Below are positions 1-8,290 of a stretch of DNA of 25,274 nucleotides, in pieces. The notes beneath the pieces are model-generated. The model had not been told where the DNA came from, did no database searches, and saw nothing but the letters and a program-made list of their open reading frames with translations. Within the stretch, counting starts at the first letter, position 1; each line of letters starts with the position of its first letter. The stretch is from Clostridia bacterium (GTDB taxonomy: Bacteria > Bacillota > Clostridia > Christensenellales > Pumilibacteraceae), in NCBI GenBank assembly GCA_900762945.1, contig CAAFIN010000342.1, positions 1 to 25,274 of the forward strand. Reading direction: 5' to 3'. Both the position numbers and the translations under genes were made by a program.

Positions 1-820
1 AAAACTCTATTTCCAGCCCGTCGTACGCGGTAATAATACCGTACTTGGCGGCTTCGACCGCAAGTTCGTCGTGGGTAAGTCCGCCGTTGTGCGAGAAGTG
101 ACTGATAGCGATAACGGTCTTGTCGTCAGCAATGCCGCGCTTTTTCATTTCGTCCAGAAGCGGCATGATCGTCAGCACGCTCATGTGTCCGTACACCCAC
201 CCTACGCCGTCGCCGATACAGCCGGTGCAGTCGAACGATATAAAGTCGTGGTGTCCTTCCTTTTCGAGCGCGTCCATAGTCTGCGGCAAGAACACGCCGG
301 TGTCGTGCGCGTAAAGCATGCGCTTGCCGTCCTTTGCGATCGAATAAATCACCGGGGACGTGTCCTGACCGTGATCGGCGGGAAGCGGCAAGATTTCGTA
401 GCCGCCTACCGTAAACTTTTTCAGCGGCTCGACGAGCGTGAGCGAAGTCTTTTCCGCGTCGCAGTCGATAGTGTAAGGCTTGAGCATATCGTAACCCGCT
501 TTCCCTGAGTAAAAATTGATTTTGCGGTGGTCGTGGCTATAGCACCCGGTCGCAATCTCCGCGTCCTCGGGGTAAAGATGATCGCAGTGCGAGTGCGTGA
601 CGATTACGCCCTCTATCTTTTCCCAGTCGATGCCGTAGTTAAGAGTGTGCGTGACGGTGTCGGCGTTGAAATCGATCATTATCTTGTCGTCGATGACCGC
701 CTGCGAGCGCGTACGGAGGTTTCGCCCGCCCGCCGCGCGCGATTTTTTACACACTTCGCAGTTGCAGAACAGTGCCGGAACGCCCTCGTAAGCCGCAGTC
801 CCCAAATACTTGATTTTCAT
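1..820 (-). CDS. PhnP-like metallo-beta-lactamase-fold phosphodiesterase (3' end cut by window)
   Basis: This is a metal-dependent hydrolase of the metallo-beta-lactamase fold, close in layout to PhnP-type cyclic phosphodiesterases. The 273 visible residues show the zinc signature HSHCDH (residues 76-81), a further likely ligand His at 150 in ADHGQD, AHDTG (171-175) with Asp173, and a late SHFSHNGG block (240-247). A cysteine cluster CNCEVC (19-24) matches the second, structural zinc site known in PhnP proteins. There is no signal peptide, so it should be cytoplasmic. The start ATG is preceded by GGAG at a good distance, 44 bases after the GDPD lipoprotein gene, so the two are probably co-transcribed. 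The frame is still open at base 1, but the family usually ends soon after this point, so little is missing. The substrate is unknown; a cyclic or linear sugar phosphodiester fits the neighbours. Confidence 0.82.
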   Translation of the reverse strand, partial: MKIKYLGTAAYEGVPALFCNCEVCKKSRAAGGRNLRTRSQAVIDDKIMIDFNADTVTHTLNYGIDWEKIEGVIVTHSHCDHLYPEDAEIATGCYSHDHRKINFYSGKAGYDMLKPYTIDCDAEKTSLTLVEPLKKFTVGGYEILPLPADHGQDTSPVIYSIAKDGKRMLYAHDTGVFLPQTMDALEKEGHHDFISFDCTGCIGDGVGWVYGHMSVLTIMPLLDEMKKRGIADDKTVIAISHFSHNGGLTHDELAVEAAKYGIITAYDGLEIEF

Positions 821-833
821 AATTTTCTCCTTT

Positions 834-847
834 GCCCGAGGTCGGGC
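834..847. other. Small intergenic hairpin
   Basis: The arms GCCCG (834-838) and CGGGC (843-847) can form a 5-bp stem with a 4-base loop between the GDPD lipoprotein gene and the downstream metallo-hydrolase gene. No T-run follows on either strand, so it is not a convincing terminator. It may be chance or a weak mRNA structure. Confidence 0.25.
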
Positions 848-864
848 GATTGCTTTTCTCCGCT

Positions 865-2556
865 TTAATCGGATAATTTTTTAACCGAACAGCCGAATAT
901 AACCCGCACGTCGCGCCGATTCATTTTGGAATCGCTCGCCGCCGCGATCACTTCGTAGCTTTCGCCGTTTTCGACGACTTCTATCACCGTCGCCGCGACT
1001 TCTTTTCTCTCGCCGCCGTAAGTCGTCGCCACCGCCGCGATCTCGTCGCCCGCTTTTATCTCGGCACCGGTTCCGTCATCGATTACGACGGCGGCGTACA
1101 GATCGGTAAACGCGGTCGCGTCGTTGTTCGTAAGCCCGATATAGCCCTCGATTCTGCCGTATCTTACGCCGAGCGAGTCCTCGTAAGTCCAGTACCAACC
1201 CGCGATTCCGCGGTCGCGAAGCGTGCGGTTGAACGCGCCCGTCGCGCTGCCGAGGTCTGCGTCGACGGCGGCGTTAAGTTCGTTTGCGGCGGTTATCGTA
1301 GCCGCGTATTTCTCTTCGCGCACCGACGAAACGAGCAGCGCCGCGGGTACGCGCGGCATGACTTCGCGCACCTTGCCGAGAGTCGCCGCCGAAAACGCTA
1401 TCACGGCGAAATTCTCGTAAAAGTTCTTTGCTTCGACTACCGCTTTTACCTTTTCGGCGAGTTCGGGCTTGGACGATTTGATCTCGAGCACCATAATCGC
1501 GCCCGACCCCGCGAACGCGTCTATCGCCTCGGACAGCGTAGGCACGTCCTCTTCCCCGAACAAGTCGAGTTTGTGCGTGCGAAGTTCGGCAAGCGTCATG
1601 CTTTCGATATTGCCCTCGCCGTCGGTCGTGCGCGAAATATCCGCGTCGTGCATGAGTACGACTTCGCCGTCGGCCGTGAGATAGCAATCGAGTTCGACGT
1701 GCGTAGCGCCCGCCGCGATAGCCGCGCGTATGCCGCCGACCGAGTTTTCGTTGTGCGTTTTCGGAAGCCCGCGGTGCGCCGCGTTGAACGGCGCGCGCAG
1801 AATATCGTAATTCCCGAACGTTTTCAACGCTTCGTAAGCCGCGGCGCAGTCGTCCGTCACGATACCGTAAGCGCCGCTCGCAGCCGCTCTCATTGCCGAA
1901 AAACCGTCCGCGCCCGAGCGCACCCACGCGGTCTTGAAACGCGCGTGAATATACCTGACGGTTTCGATCCCTGTTCCTTCGGGCAGTATCGCGGTTATCG
2001 CGGAGTTCTCGCCCATGGTTTTGATTATTTCCGCGGGCGTTTCCGTACCCGCAAACGCGATTAGTCCGCGTATCTCGGGGATCTCGTCCTTAACGCGCTT
2101 CACGAGCGCGGGGCTTGCCGACAGCACGCCCGAATCGGTCACTCGGTAAACTTCCTTGTAAAACTTGATAAGCGCGGCGGTTTCTTCGTCCGTTTCCGCA
2201 CGGAAAATCGGCACGATCCTACCGCCGATCTCGTCGTAGACTTCGGCGAGCGTCCCCAAAGTTTCGCCGTTCTCGGCTTTAGCGTTGCCGTCCGCGCTCA
2301 CTCGCAAAATAACGCTTGCCGGGCGAACGCCGCCCGTACTAAGTCCGTCATACGCTTCCTTGGAGCAAATTTCCGTCACGACGGACGGCAGACACGGATT
2401 GACCGAGCCGGGATTATAGGTTTCGGTGAGTTCGGCTTTGACTTCCGCCGTAGGTTCGGGGGCGGGCGCGGGATCGGGCGAAGGTTTGCCGCCGCAACCT
2501 GCGAGCGATAACGCGATCAGCGCCGCGCATAATACGGAAACGTAAATTTTTCTCAT
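865..2556 (-). CDS. Glycerophosphodiester phosphodiesterase lipoprotein with degenerate N-terminal half-barrel
   Basis: GDPDs hydrolyse glycerophosphodiesters to glycerol 3-phosphate and an alcohol. This 563-residue protein has a lipoprotein signal with lipobox LAGC (Cys21) and a proline-rich linker, so it should be anchored outside the membrane. The catalytic GDPD domain (about 255-485) has the expected residues: HRG (261-263), ENS (270-272), HVELD (286-290), LMHD (301-304) and LEIK (357-360). Residues about 75-240 look like a second barrel that keeps the later strands but lacks these residues. A small beta-rich domain (about 490-560) closes the protein. It is paralogous over its whole length to the next gene upstream. 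A good promoter lies in the 72-base gap before it, and GGAG precedes the ATG. The natural substrate cannot be read from sequence; deacylated phospholipid, teichoic acid or a glycerophospho-glycan are candidates. Confidence 0.92.
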   Translation of the reverse strand: MRKIYVSVLCAALIALSLAGCGGKPSPDPAPAPEPTAEVKAELTETYNPGSVNPCLPSVVTEICSKEAYDGLSTGGVRPASVILRVSADGNAKAENGETLGTLAEVYDEIGGRIVPIFRAETDEETAALIKFYKEVYRVTDSGVLSASPALVKRVKDEIPEIRGLIAFAGTETPAEIIKTMGENSAITAILPEGTGIETVRYIHARFKTAWVRSGADGFSAMRAAASGAYGIVTDDCAAAYEALKTFGNYDILRAPFNAAHRGLPKTHNENSVGGIRAAIAAGATHVELDCYLTADGEVVLMHDADISRTTDGEGNIESMTLAELRTHKLDLFGEEDVPTLSEAIDAFAGSGAIMVLEIKSSKPELAEKVKAVVEAKNFYENFAVIAFSAATLGKVREVMPRVPAALLVSSVREEKYAATITAANELNAAVDADLGSATGAFNRTLRDRGIAGWYWTYEDSLGVRYGRIEGYIGLTNNDATAFTDLYAAVVIDDGTGAEIKAGDEIAAVATTYGGERKEVAATVIEVVENGESYEVIAAASDSKMNRRDVRVIFGCSVKKLSD

Positions 2557-2590
2557 TGTGATCTCCGGTTGCGGTTACCCGCACGTTATA

Positions 2591-2619
2591 ATAATACGAT
2601 TTTTGCGTTTTTTAGTCAA
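2591..2619 (-). promoter_or_regulatory. Sigma-A-type promoter for the GDPD lipoprotein gene
   Basis: On the minus strand TTGACT (2619-2614) and TATTAT (2596-2591) are separated by exactly 17 bases. This is close to the housekeeping consensus and sits in the gap between the two GDPD genes, with the start codon about 35 bases downstream of the -10 box. It suggests that the GDPD lipoprotein and the metallo-hydrolase can be transcribed independently of the long operon. Confidence 0.7.
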
Positions 2620-2628
2620 ACGTTACTC

Positions 2629-4500
2629 TCAGAATTTACGAATTTTCAAAAACGCGATCCCTAAAACAAACGCGAACGTTGCCAACGCGGCTACGGATTC
2701 GCCGCGAGCGTCTCCGCAACCGTTTTTAGCCGACTCGACCGCGCCGCCGTTATCGGGCGCTTCGGGAGCGTCGGGTTTTTCGGGAAGTTCAGGATCTTGC
2801 GGGGCTTCGGGAGTGCCGCCCTCTTTGTCCACGCGGAAAGCGCGGGTGAAAAGATTTTTGCCGCCGGTATTCGCATACGCGATAACGTCGTAATACTCGC
2901 CCCTGTCCTCGCATTTGAAAATCGTGCCGCTTACAGTCGCCGTTTTCCCCGAAAACGCAGTCGTTTCGACTTCGATTTCGTCGCCGAATTTCGGGTCGGT
3001 AGCGGTTTGTCCGATTTTTCCGCGCACAAACCTGGTCGTATCACTCATCGAAGCGGCGTAATTATTGGTAAGCCCCGTATAGCCGCCCGCCTGCGCGGCT
3101 TTCACCGCCGACGGAGAATCGTAAGTCCAGAACCAGCCGGCATAACCGCGATCGCGAAGCATACGGTTATACAGCGCGTTCGCGCCGCTCACGTTACCGT
3201 CGACGGTCGTATTATACGCCGTCATTTTCCCGAGAACTTCCGCGAAGTTGTCGTGCGACGCTTTGTTCATAAGCAGCGACGTAGGAATCTCGGTCAAAAC
3301 TTCGCTCATTCGCGCAATCGCTTCTTCGGTGAACGAGATCACGGTTACGCGGTCGTAGAGATCGTATTCGTCGAGTTTGGCTTTCAGCACGTCTATGAAA
3401 TCGACGTACTTGTTCGATTTTATTTCGAGTATGAGTATTATTTTATTTCTTTTCATCGCCGCAAAAATATCGTCGATCGACGGTATCTTCTCGTCGTAAT
3501 ACTGTTTGAGTCTGAATCCGTCGACCGTGGAAGAACTCAGGTTTTCTATGTACCCCGTACCGGTCGTGGTGCGATCCAGCGAGCCGTCGTGAAGCATGTA
3601 AATTTTCTTGTCCGTAGTAAGGTATCCGTCGAGTTCGACGTGAGTCGCGCCCGCTTTTGCCGCCGCCAGCAGTCCGCTCACGGAGTTCTCGTTCTTCGAC
3701 GTCGGAAGTCCGCGGTGAGCAACGTTGAACGACGTGCGCGCAAGGCTTTCTTTCGGGTATGCGGCAAACGCCGCGTATGCCGCGGCATAATCGGTCGTAA
3801 TCACGCCGTAAGCGCCGCTCGCCGTCGCGTCGATCACCGAAAACGCGTCGGGCGAAGCTGTTCTTACCCAAACGGTCTTGAACCGCGCCTGAATATACGC
3901 GACCGTATCCGTCGAGGCTCGGTCGGCGGTAAGAATCACCGTGTTCGCATAAGCCGCATTGGCGATCCCGGGCAGTTTTTTAACGTCCGTATTTTCGTCC
4001 GCCTCGTATACGCCGCGGATCTTCGGCAAAGCCTTGCGTACTTTTTTCAGGATAGCGGGATCGGACGATAAAACCGCCGAATCGATTATGCTCGTCTTGT
4101 TCAGATAAAAATCTATCATCGCGTCGGCGGCGGATTCCGTATTCACCCTTAAAACGGGAATAATCTTCCCCTTGAGCACGGTTTTATAAAGCGTTTCGAA
4201 ATCGCATAATCCCTTGCCGTCGGCGTCCGCCGCTTTGCCGTCCGCGCCGAAATTAAGTATAACGCAGGTCGGGCGCTCTCCGCCCACCCCGATCGTATTC
4301 AGCGCAGTCTTGTCGTTCGCTTCGAGTATAATCGCCGGAGCGCCGGTAAGTCTTTGCGTCCCGCTCGGCCTGTATGTTTCGCAAATCGCGTCGTCCATCG
4401 TCGCCGCATGCGCAGGGCTTTGCCCGAAAGCCGCAAACGCAACCGCTGCAACCAACAATAACGCAACAGCTGCGCCCGATAAAATTCTTTTCCTTTTCAT
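2629..4500 (-). CDS. Secreted glycerophosphodiester phosphodiesterase with C-terminal membrane tail
   Basis: This 623-residue paralogue of the neighbouring GDPD lipoprotein carries a signal peptide (about 1-32, ending near AHAA) but no lipobox. The catalytic domain (about 255-485) retains AHRG (261-264), ENS (271-273), HVELD (287-291), MLHD (302-305) and LEIK (358-361). Residues about 78-240 form a degenerate barrel that repeats the C-terminal half of the GDPD fold without the catalytic residues. After a beta domain (about 495-558) comes a Pro/Glu/Asp linker (563-585), a small Cys-containing motif NGCGD (593-597), a hydrophobic segment (about 603-618) and the basic end KIRKF. That tail should hold the enzyme at the membrane facing outward; no LPXTG motif is present. 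It lies 14 bases after the GH36 gene with a strong GGAGG site, so it is part of the long operon. The substrate is inferred to be a glycerophosphodiester only. Confidence 0.92.
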   Translation of the reverse strand: MKRKRILSGAAVALLLVAAVAFAAFGQSPAHAATMDDAICETYRPSGTQRLTGAPAIILEANDKTALNTIGVGGERPTCVILNFGADGKAADADGKGLCDFETLYKTVLKGKIIPVLRVNTESAADAMIDFYLNKTSIIDSAVLSSDPAILKKVRKALPKIRGVYEADENTDVKKLPGIANAAYANTVILTADRASTDTVAYIQARFKTVWVRTASPDAFSVIDATASGAYGVITTDYAAAYAAFAAYPKESLARTSFNVAHRGLPTSKNENSVSGLLAAAKAGATHVELDGYLTTDKKIYMLHDGSLDRTTTGTGYIENLSSSTVDGFRLKQYYDEKIPSIDDIFAAMKRNKIILILEIKSNKYVDFIDVLKAKLDEYDLYDRVTVISFTEEAIARMSEVLTEIPTSLLMNKASHDNFAEVLGKMTAYNTTVDGNVSGANALYNRMLRDRGYAGWFWTYDSPSAVKAAQAGGYTGLTNNYAASMSDTTRFVRGKIGQTATDPKFGDEIEVETTAFSGKTATVSGTIFKCEDRGEYYDVIAYANTGGKNLFTRAFRVDKEGGTPEAPQDPELPEKPDAPEAPDNGGAVESAKNGCGDARGESVAALATFAFVLGIAFLKIRKF

Positions 4501-4514
4501 ATTCCCCCTCCGCG

Positions 4515-6377
4515 CTAAAACACGATCTTATGTACAAATTCCAATTCTTTCGCCTTTGCCGCGACCGATTTTTCGTCGCCGACGAAAAACACTTCGGACG
4601 AAAACGCGGGCATGACCGCGCGGAGAACGTCGGTTTCGCCGAGGTCGGCGTTCTTCCACACGGCGTAAACGCGCGACTTTTTCGGCAAAGTCATCGACTT
4701 CGCGGCGGTCTTTTCTCCGAAATTAAAGAAGTAAATCGTGCGCACGCCGTCCGCTTCCCCTCCGTCTACGGCCGAAATAAGGTCGGCGGTATCGAAGTCA
4801 AGGGGTTTCGGGTCGGCCGCTTTGATATTTATAATAGTCTTATACAGCGCGATTTGCTTTTCGTCCAGCAGTTTTATCTTATCGGAAAACACGATCGCGC
4901 CGCCGCTCGCCGCCACGGTCGCGGCGTGAGTCTTTATCTCGTCGTCCGTGCGCGTACACAAGCGGAAGCACTGTTCGTCCTCGTTCTTCGCGGTACGGGC
5001 GAGAAAACAGTCGAAGTCGACGTTGAACGCTCTACCGCCGTAATAGTACCGTCTGAAATTCTGCAAGGAAATCTTGCGGACGGACTCGCGGTCCTCGAAA
5101 ATGTCCGAACTCGTGCGCGCGCCGTCGACCAGTCCCGTACTAGCCCCTATCGGCGCGGTGCATGAAATAAGATAAGTATCGGGCGTGACCGCTTCGTTGA
5201 TTATCCTCAGCGCGCGGCGGTAGTTCCTTATCGCGTTGAACGAGCGATCGAAGTGCCGGCCCGCGGAAATCGCGTGCAGTACGAGGTCGATTTTTATATA
5301 CCGATAACCCCACTCGCGGGATATCGTCGAAAAGATTTTTTTGAGGTGTTCGGCGGCGCCGGGGTGCGAAAAGTCCATAGACGGATAGCCGAAAATGCCG
5401 TCGTCGTCAAGGTTTTTGACGAACCATTCGGGGTGATCGCGGTAAACCTCGCTGTTCTCGTCGGCGGCGAACGGCGCGATCCATATACCCGGGGTATAAC
5501 CCGCGGCGCGTATCTCGTCAGCCAGCGCTTTCATATCTCCGAATCTCTCGTTCGGCTCCCAGTCGCCGCAAGTTTTTGCCCAGCCGTCGTCGATCTGGAT
5601 AAGATTAACCGGCACTTTCGCGGTTTTCAGCGCGCGCATATTCTCGCGGATTATGTCTGCGGAAATGTTCGGACCGTAATAATACCAACTGCACCAGCCG
5701 ACGGGCGCGGGCTTTATCTCGCGCGGGTTAAACATAGCGGTAACGCGGGCGTAGCGCTCGAGCGCGTCGCCGAACCCAGCTCCCGGCACGAACGCGATCT
5801 CATCGGATTCTATCGTTCCGCCCGTTTCGATACTCTTAAAATCGAGCCTTTGCCCTACCGCGACTTCTCCGTCCGAATTAAGTTCGATCTCGGTGAAGTA
5901 CTTCTCGAACGTAGCCGCGCCTATCGCCGCGACTTTTCCGCCCGAAAACTTCGCCGCGACGGAATCGGACGAAACGACCGACTGATTGCGGACGAGCCGA
6001 TTAAGGTGCGGGGCGGCTTGCATTTCGTTGAAACGGTTGCCGTTGCTCTCGGAAAAGCCGTTTACGACCGCTTCGGTTATCTCGTCCGTCAGCCCCGAGA
6101 ACGCGCGGAAAAGTATCGCGTGGGCGATCTTCTCGCCCGCGGTATAACTCGCCTTTACCGTAAAGCCGCCGTCTATCTCGCGGAATTTCAGCCCGAACGC
6201 GCCGCTGCGCGCAAGGTAGTAGCCGTCCGCAGTTTTTTCCGTCGTCCACTCGCCGCTCGATTTAACAAGGCGGTTATAATGCCCGCCGTCGTAGATTACG
6301 GATACGGAAACGTCCTTTATCCCGTATCCGAAATAAAGGACGCTCAGCGTACCGTTACCAGAAGTAACGTTTAACAT
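4515..6377 (-). CDS. GH36-type alpha-galactosidase (cytoplasmic)
   Basis: This is a clan D retaining glycosidase, most like family GH36 alpha-galactosidases, which release terminal alpha-linked galactose (some members act on alpha-GalNAc). The N-terminal beta domain covers about 1-215 and the TIM barrel about 220-520, with a C-terminal beta domain to 620. Visible motifs are PVGWCSWYYYG (225-235), QIDDGW (261-266), the nucleophile strand YIKID (360-364, Asp364) and the acid/base motif RTSSD (421-425, Asp425). It has no signal peptide, so it should act on imported oligosaccharide. It is somewhat shorter than the 700-plus residues of many GH36 enzymes. The start ATG overlaps the stop of the DUF4838 gene as TGATG, which implies translational coupling. 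Specificity within the clan (galactose or N-acetylgalactosamine) is not certain from motifs alone. Confidence 0.88.
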   Translation of the reverse strand: MLNVTSGNGTLSVLYFGYGIKDVSVSVIYDGGHYNRLVKSSGEWTTEKTADGYYLARSGAFGLKFREIDGGFTVKASYTAGEKIAHAILFRAFSGLTDEITEAVVNGFSESNGNRFNEMQAAPHLNRLVRNQSVVSSDSVAAKFSGGKVAAIGAATFEKYFTEIELNSDGEVAVGQRLDFKSIETGGTIESDEIAFVPGAGFGDALERYARVTAMFNPREIKPAPVGWCSWYYYGPNISADIIRENMRALKTAKVPVNLIQIDDGWAKTCGDWEPNERFGDMKALADEIRAAGYTPGIWIAPFAADENSEVYRDHPEWFVKNLDDDGIFGYPSMDFSHPGAAEHLKKIFSTISREWGYRYIKIDLVLHAISAGRHFDRSFNAIRNYRRALRIINEAVTPDTYLISCTAPIGASTGLVDGARTSSDIFEDRESVRKISLQNFRRYYYGGRAFNVDFDCFLARTAKNEDEQCFRLCTRTDDEIKTHAATVAASGGAIVFSDKIKLLDEKQIALYKTIINIKAADPKPLDFDTADLISAVDGGEADGVRTIYFFNFGEKTAAKSMTLPKKSRVYAVWKNADLGETDVLRAVMPAFSSEVFFVGDEKSVAAKAKELEFVHKIVF

Positions 6378-8290
6378 CAGAATTTCTTTCTCCAGTTCTC
6401 GATCATGTCTTTGGTGTACGCGCCTTCGATGTAGTAGTTAAGTTGGAACTGCGTGGTATAATATTCGAAATCGTTGATCATTGCCGTGAGTTCGCTGCCG
6501 GTAAACTGCGCGGAGTGCAACGTGACGAAAAGATACGTCAGCGACAGTTCTTCTTTCTTTATACGATTATAATACTTAGTATACGCTTCGTTGTCCAGCG
6601 TTTCGAGGTAAGCGATAGAATCGTAAGCCTTGTCGAAAATGTTCTTTTTCCAGTTGTTCACGAGGTCGAACGGCCAGTATTTTTCCTGACAGATATCCGC
6701 GTAAATGTTCGTTCTGAACGGCGGCTCGAGTTCTTCCTGAATGTGTCCGTACCACATGCGAATCATATTGTAGTACTCGAGCATGTAGTCCGAAACCGGT
6801 CCGTAGTACTGACGGATAAACTTCTCGGCAAGCGCTTCGCCGTCCTGATTGCAATTCCACAAGAGGTTGGAAATAAGGTAGAACTTAAGTTCCATAAGCC
6901 CGGTGGTAGACGACTGGTTGGCGCCCTGCTCGTAGTACGCGTACATATTGTACTTGTTAGCCACGCGGTAGTTGGCGGCGAGAATATTGTAGTTGTTGTA
7001 CGGCAGGAAGTACTGTTTGAAGTTCACGCAGTACGAATAAATCCAGAGGTTGCTGGTCACGTTGCCCCAACCGTTGATAACGGAATTCATCGTGCTGTTG
7101 CGGCTGTCGTCGAAACTGTACGTCCAGTCGGCGGACAGCGGCGTAATCATCACGAAAACGTCGTCGCGCGGGCGGATCGTGGGTTCGTTCCACTGCCCCG
7201 TAGTCGAATTGAACGCGATGGGCGGATCCATAGACTCGATATACGCATAGGTCGGATATTCGAGGTGCTTGTCGGGATAAGCGGTGGCGAGCCACGCGTC
7301 GAGCGCTTCGGTCACGCGGTTGACGAAGTACAGCAGCACGCCGCTGACGGTGCCGTACTTTTTCTTGGCTTCGGTGCATTTCGCGCAGGTGCAGAACGCG
7401 CCGTTGTCGTTCTGACCGAGCATAAAGTAGCGACCCGTGCCGCCCGCTTCGAAGTGGTTGGTAATTATCTTCTTACTGTTCTTGACGAACTCTTCGAAAA
7501 CGTCGTCGTTCGTAAAGCACGGCTGACTGTTGCTCGCGGTGTGGTCGGCGAACCAGTCGGGATGTTCGGTCGAGTATTCGTCGTTGGGCAAAATCGTGCC
7601 GAACGTGTGTCCGTCGATGATATAGCCCTCGCTGAAGTCCACTAAACGCAGTCTTTTAGTGTAGCTCGCACTGTTCCAAAGCGGCTTGTAGCCGAGCGCA
7701 CGGCGCTGAATTGACGGAATCATCGTGATATCGAACTTGAGTACGTCGAGGTCTGGGGTCTTGTCGATGACGATTTCGTCGTCGCTGAAAAACTCGTAGT
7801 TCGCGGTGTGCTTTAAGAACTCGTAAACGCCGTACAGCGTGCCGTGTTCGTTCGCGCCCGAAATGAATACGGACTTACCTACGGTGTTTATGCGGTAACC
7901 GCTAAGCCCGAGTTCGTCCTCGGTATAGGTCTTGCCCGTTTCGCCGCGCATTCTGGTCGCGCCGAGCGAAATGATCTTAGCGCCGTCGGAGTAACTTACG
8001 TTCGCGTCGTTGTCTACCTTGATCGTGCCGCCCGTAGACATCTGAAGGAAGTACGCCATTTCGCTTGCGGCGTACTCTTCGTAGTCGGTTGCGTTCTCGG
8101 GGATAACGAGCGTATAGTCGGACGAGCCGTCCGAAAAGAGTTTTTCGCCCGTGGTTCCTATCGCGGCGTTGTTTCCGTTATTACCGTCGTCGGGATTGTC
8201 GGGACCGGGCTTGTTGCCGTCGCACGCGACCGCCGTAAAGCACAGCATGGCGGCGAAAATAATGCAGATTAACCTATAAAAGCGTTTCAT
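6377..8290 (-). CDS. DUF4838-type lipoprotein, putative extracellular glycoside hydrolase
   Basis: The protein (637 residues from the ATG chosen here) belongs to the DUF4838 group, which resembles alpha-glucuronidase and hexosaminidase architectures. It is a lipoprotein: the signal ends in AVAC (Cys23), followed by a Gly/Asn/Asp linker. An N-terminal alpha/beta domain (about 50-180) contains GANEHGTLYGVYEFL (about 145-159), the pattern of the non-catalytic domain before GH20/GH67 barrels. The barrel region has DGHTFGTILP, EHPDWFA and the hallmark FMLGQNDNGAFCTCAKC (about 289-305). It ends with a helical domain rich in Tyr. An in-frame GTG three bases upstream is possible, but the ATG gives the same TGATG overlap as the next junction and an 8-base gap from GGAGGTG. 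Activity is unproven; extracellular glycan cleavage is inferred from fold and context. Confidence 0.8.
   Translation of the reverse strand: MKRFYRLICIIFAAMLCFTAVACDGNKPGPDNPDDGNNGNNAAIGTTGEKLFSDGSSDYTLVIPENATDYEEYAASEMAYFLQMSTGGTIKVDNDANVSYSDGAKIISLGATRMRGETGKTYTEDELGLSGYRINTVGKSVFISGANEHGTLYGVYEFLKHTANYEFFSDDEIVIDKTPDLDVLKFDITMIPSIQRRALGYKPLWNSASYTKRLRLVDFSEGYIIDGHTFGTILPNDEYSTEHPDWFADHTASNSQPCFTNDDVFEEFVKNSKKIITNHFEAGGTGRYFMLGQNDNGAFCTCAKCTEAKKKYGTVSGVLLYFVNRVTEALDAWLATAYPDKHLEYPTYAYIESMDPPIAFNSTTGQWNEPTIRPRDDVFVMITPLSADWTYSFDDSRNSTMNSVINGWGNVTSNLWIYSYCVNFKQYFLPYNNYNILAANYRVANKYNMYAYYEQGANQSSTTGLMELKFYLISNLLWNCNQDGEALAEKFIRQYYGPVSDYMLEYYNMIRMWYGHIQEELEPPFRTNIYADICQEKYWPFDLVNNWKKNIFDKAYDSIAYLETLDNEAYTKYYNRIKKEELSLTYLFVTLHSAQFTGSELTAMINDFEYYTTQFQLNYYIEGAYTKDMIENWRKKF

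Noticed and set aside
1..868. Plus-strand frames at 71-508 and 527-868
   Set aside because: They lie opposite the PhnP-like metallo-hydrolase, which has all expected zinc motifs on the minus strand.
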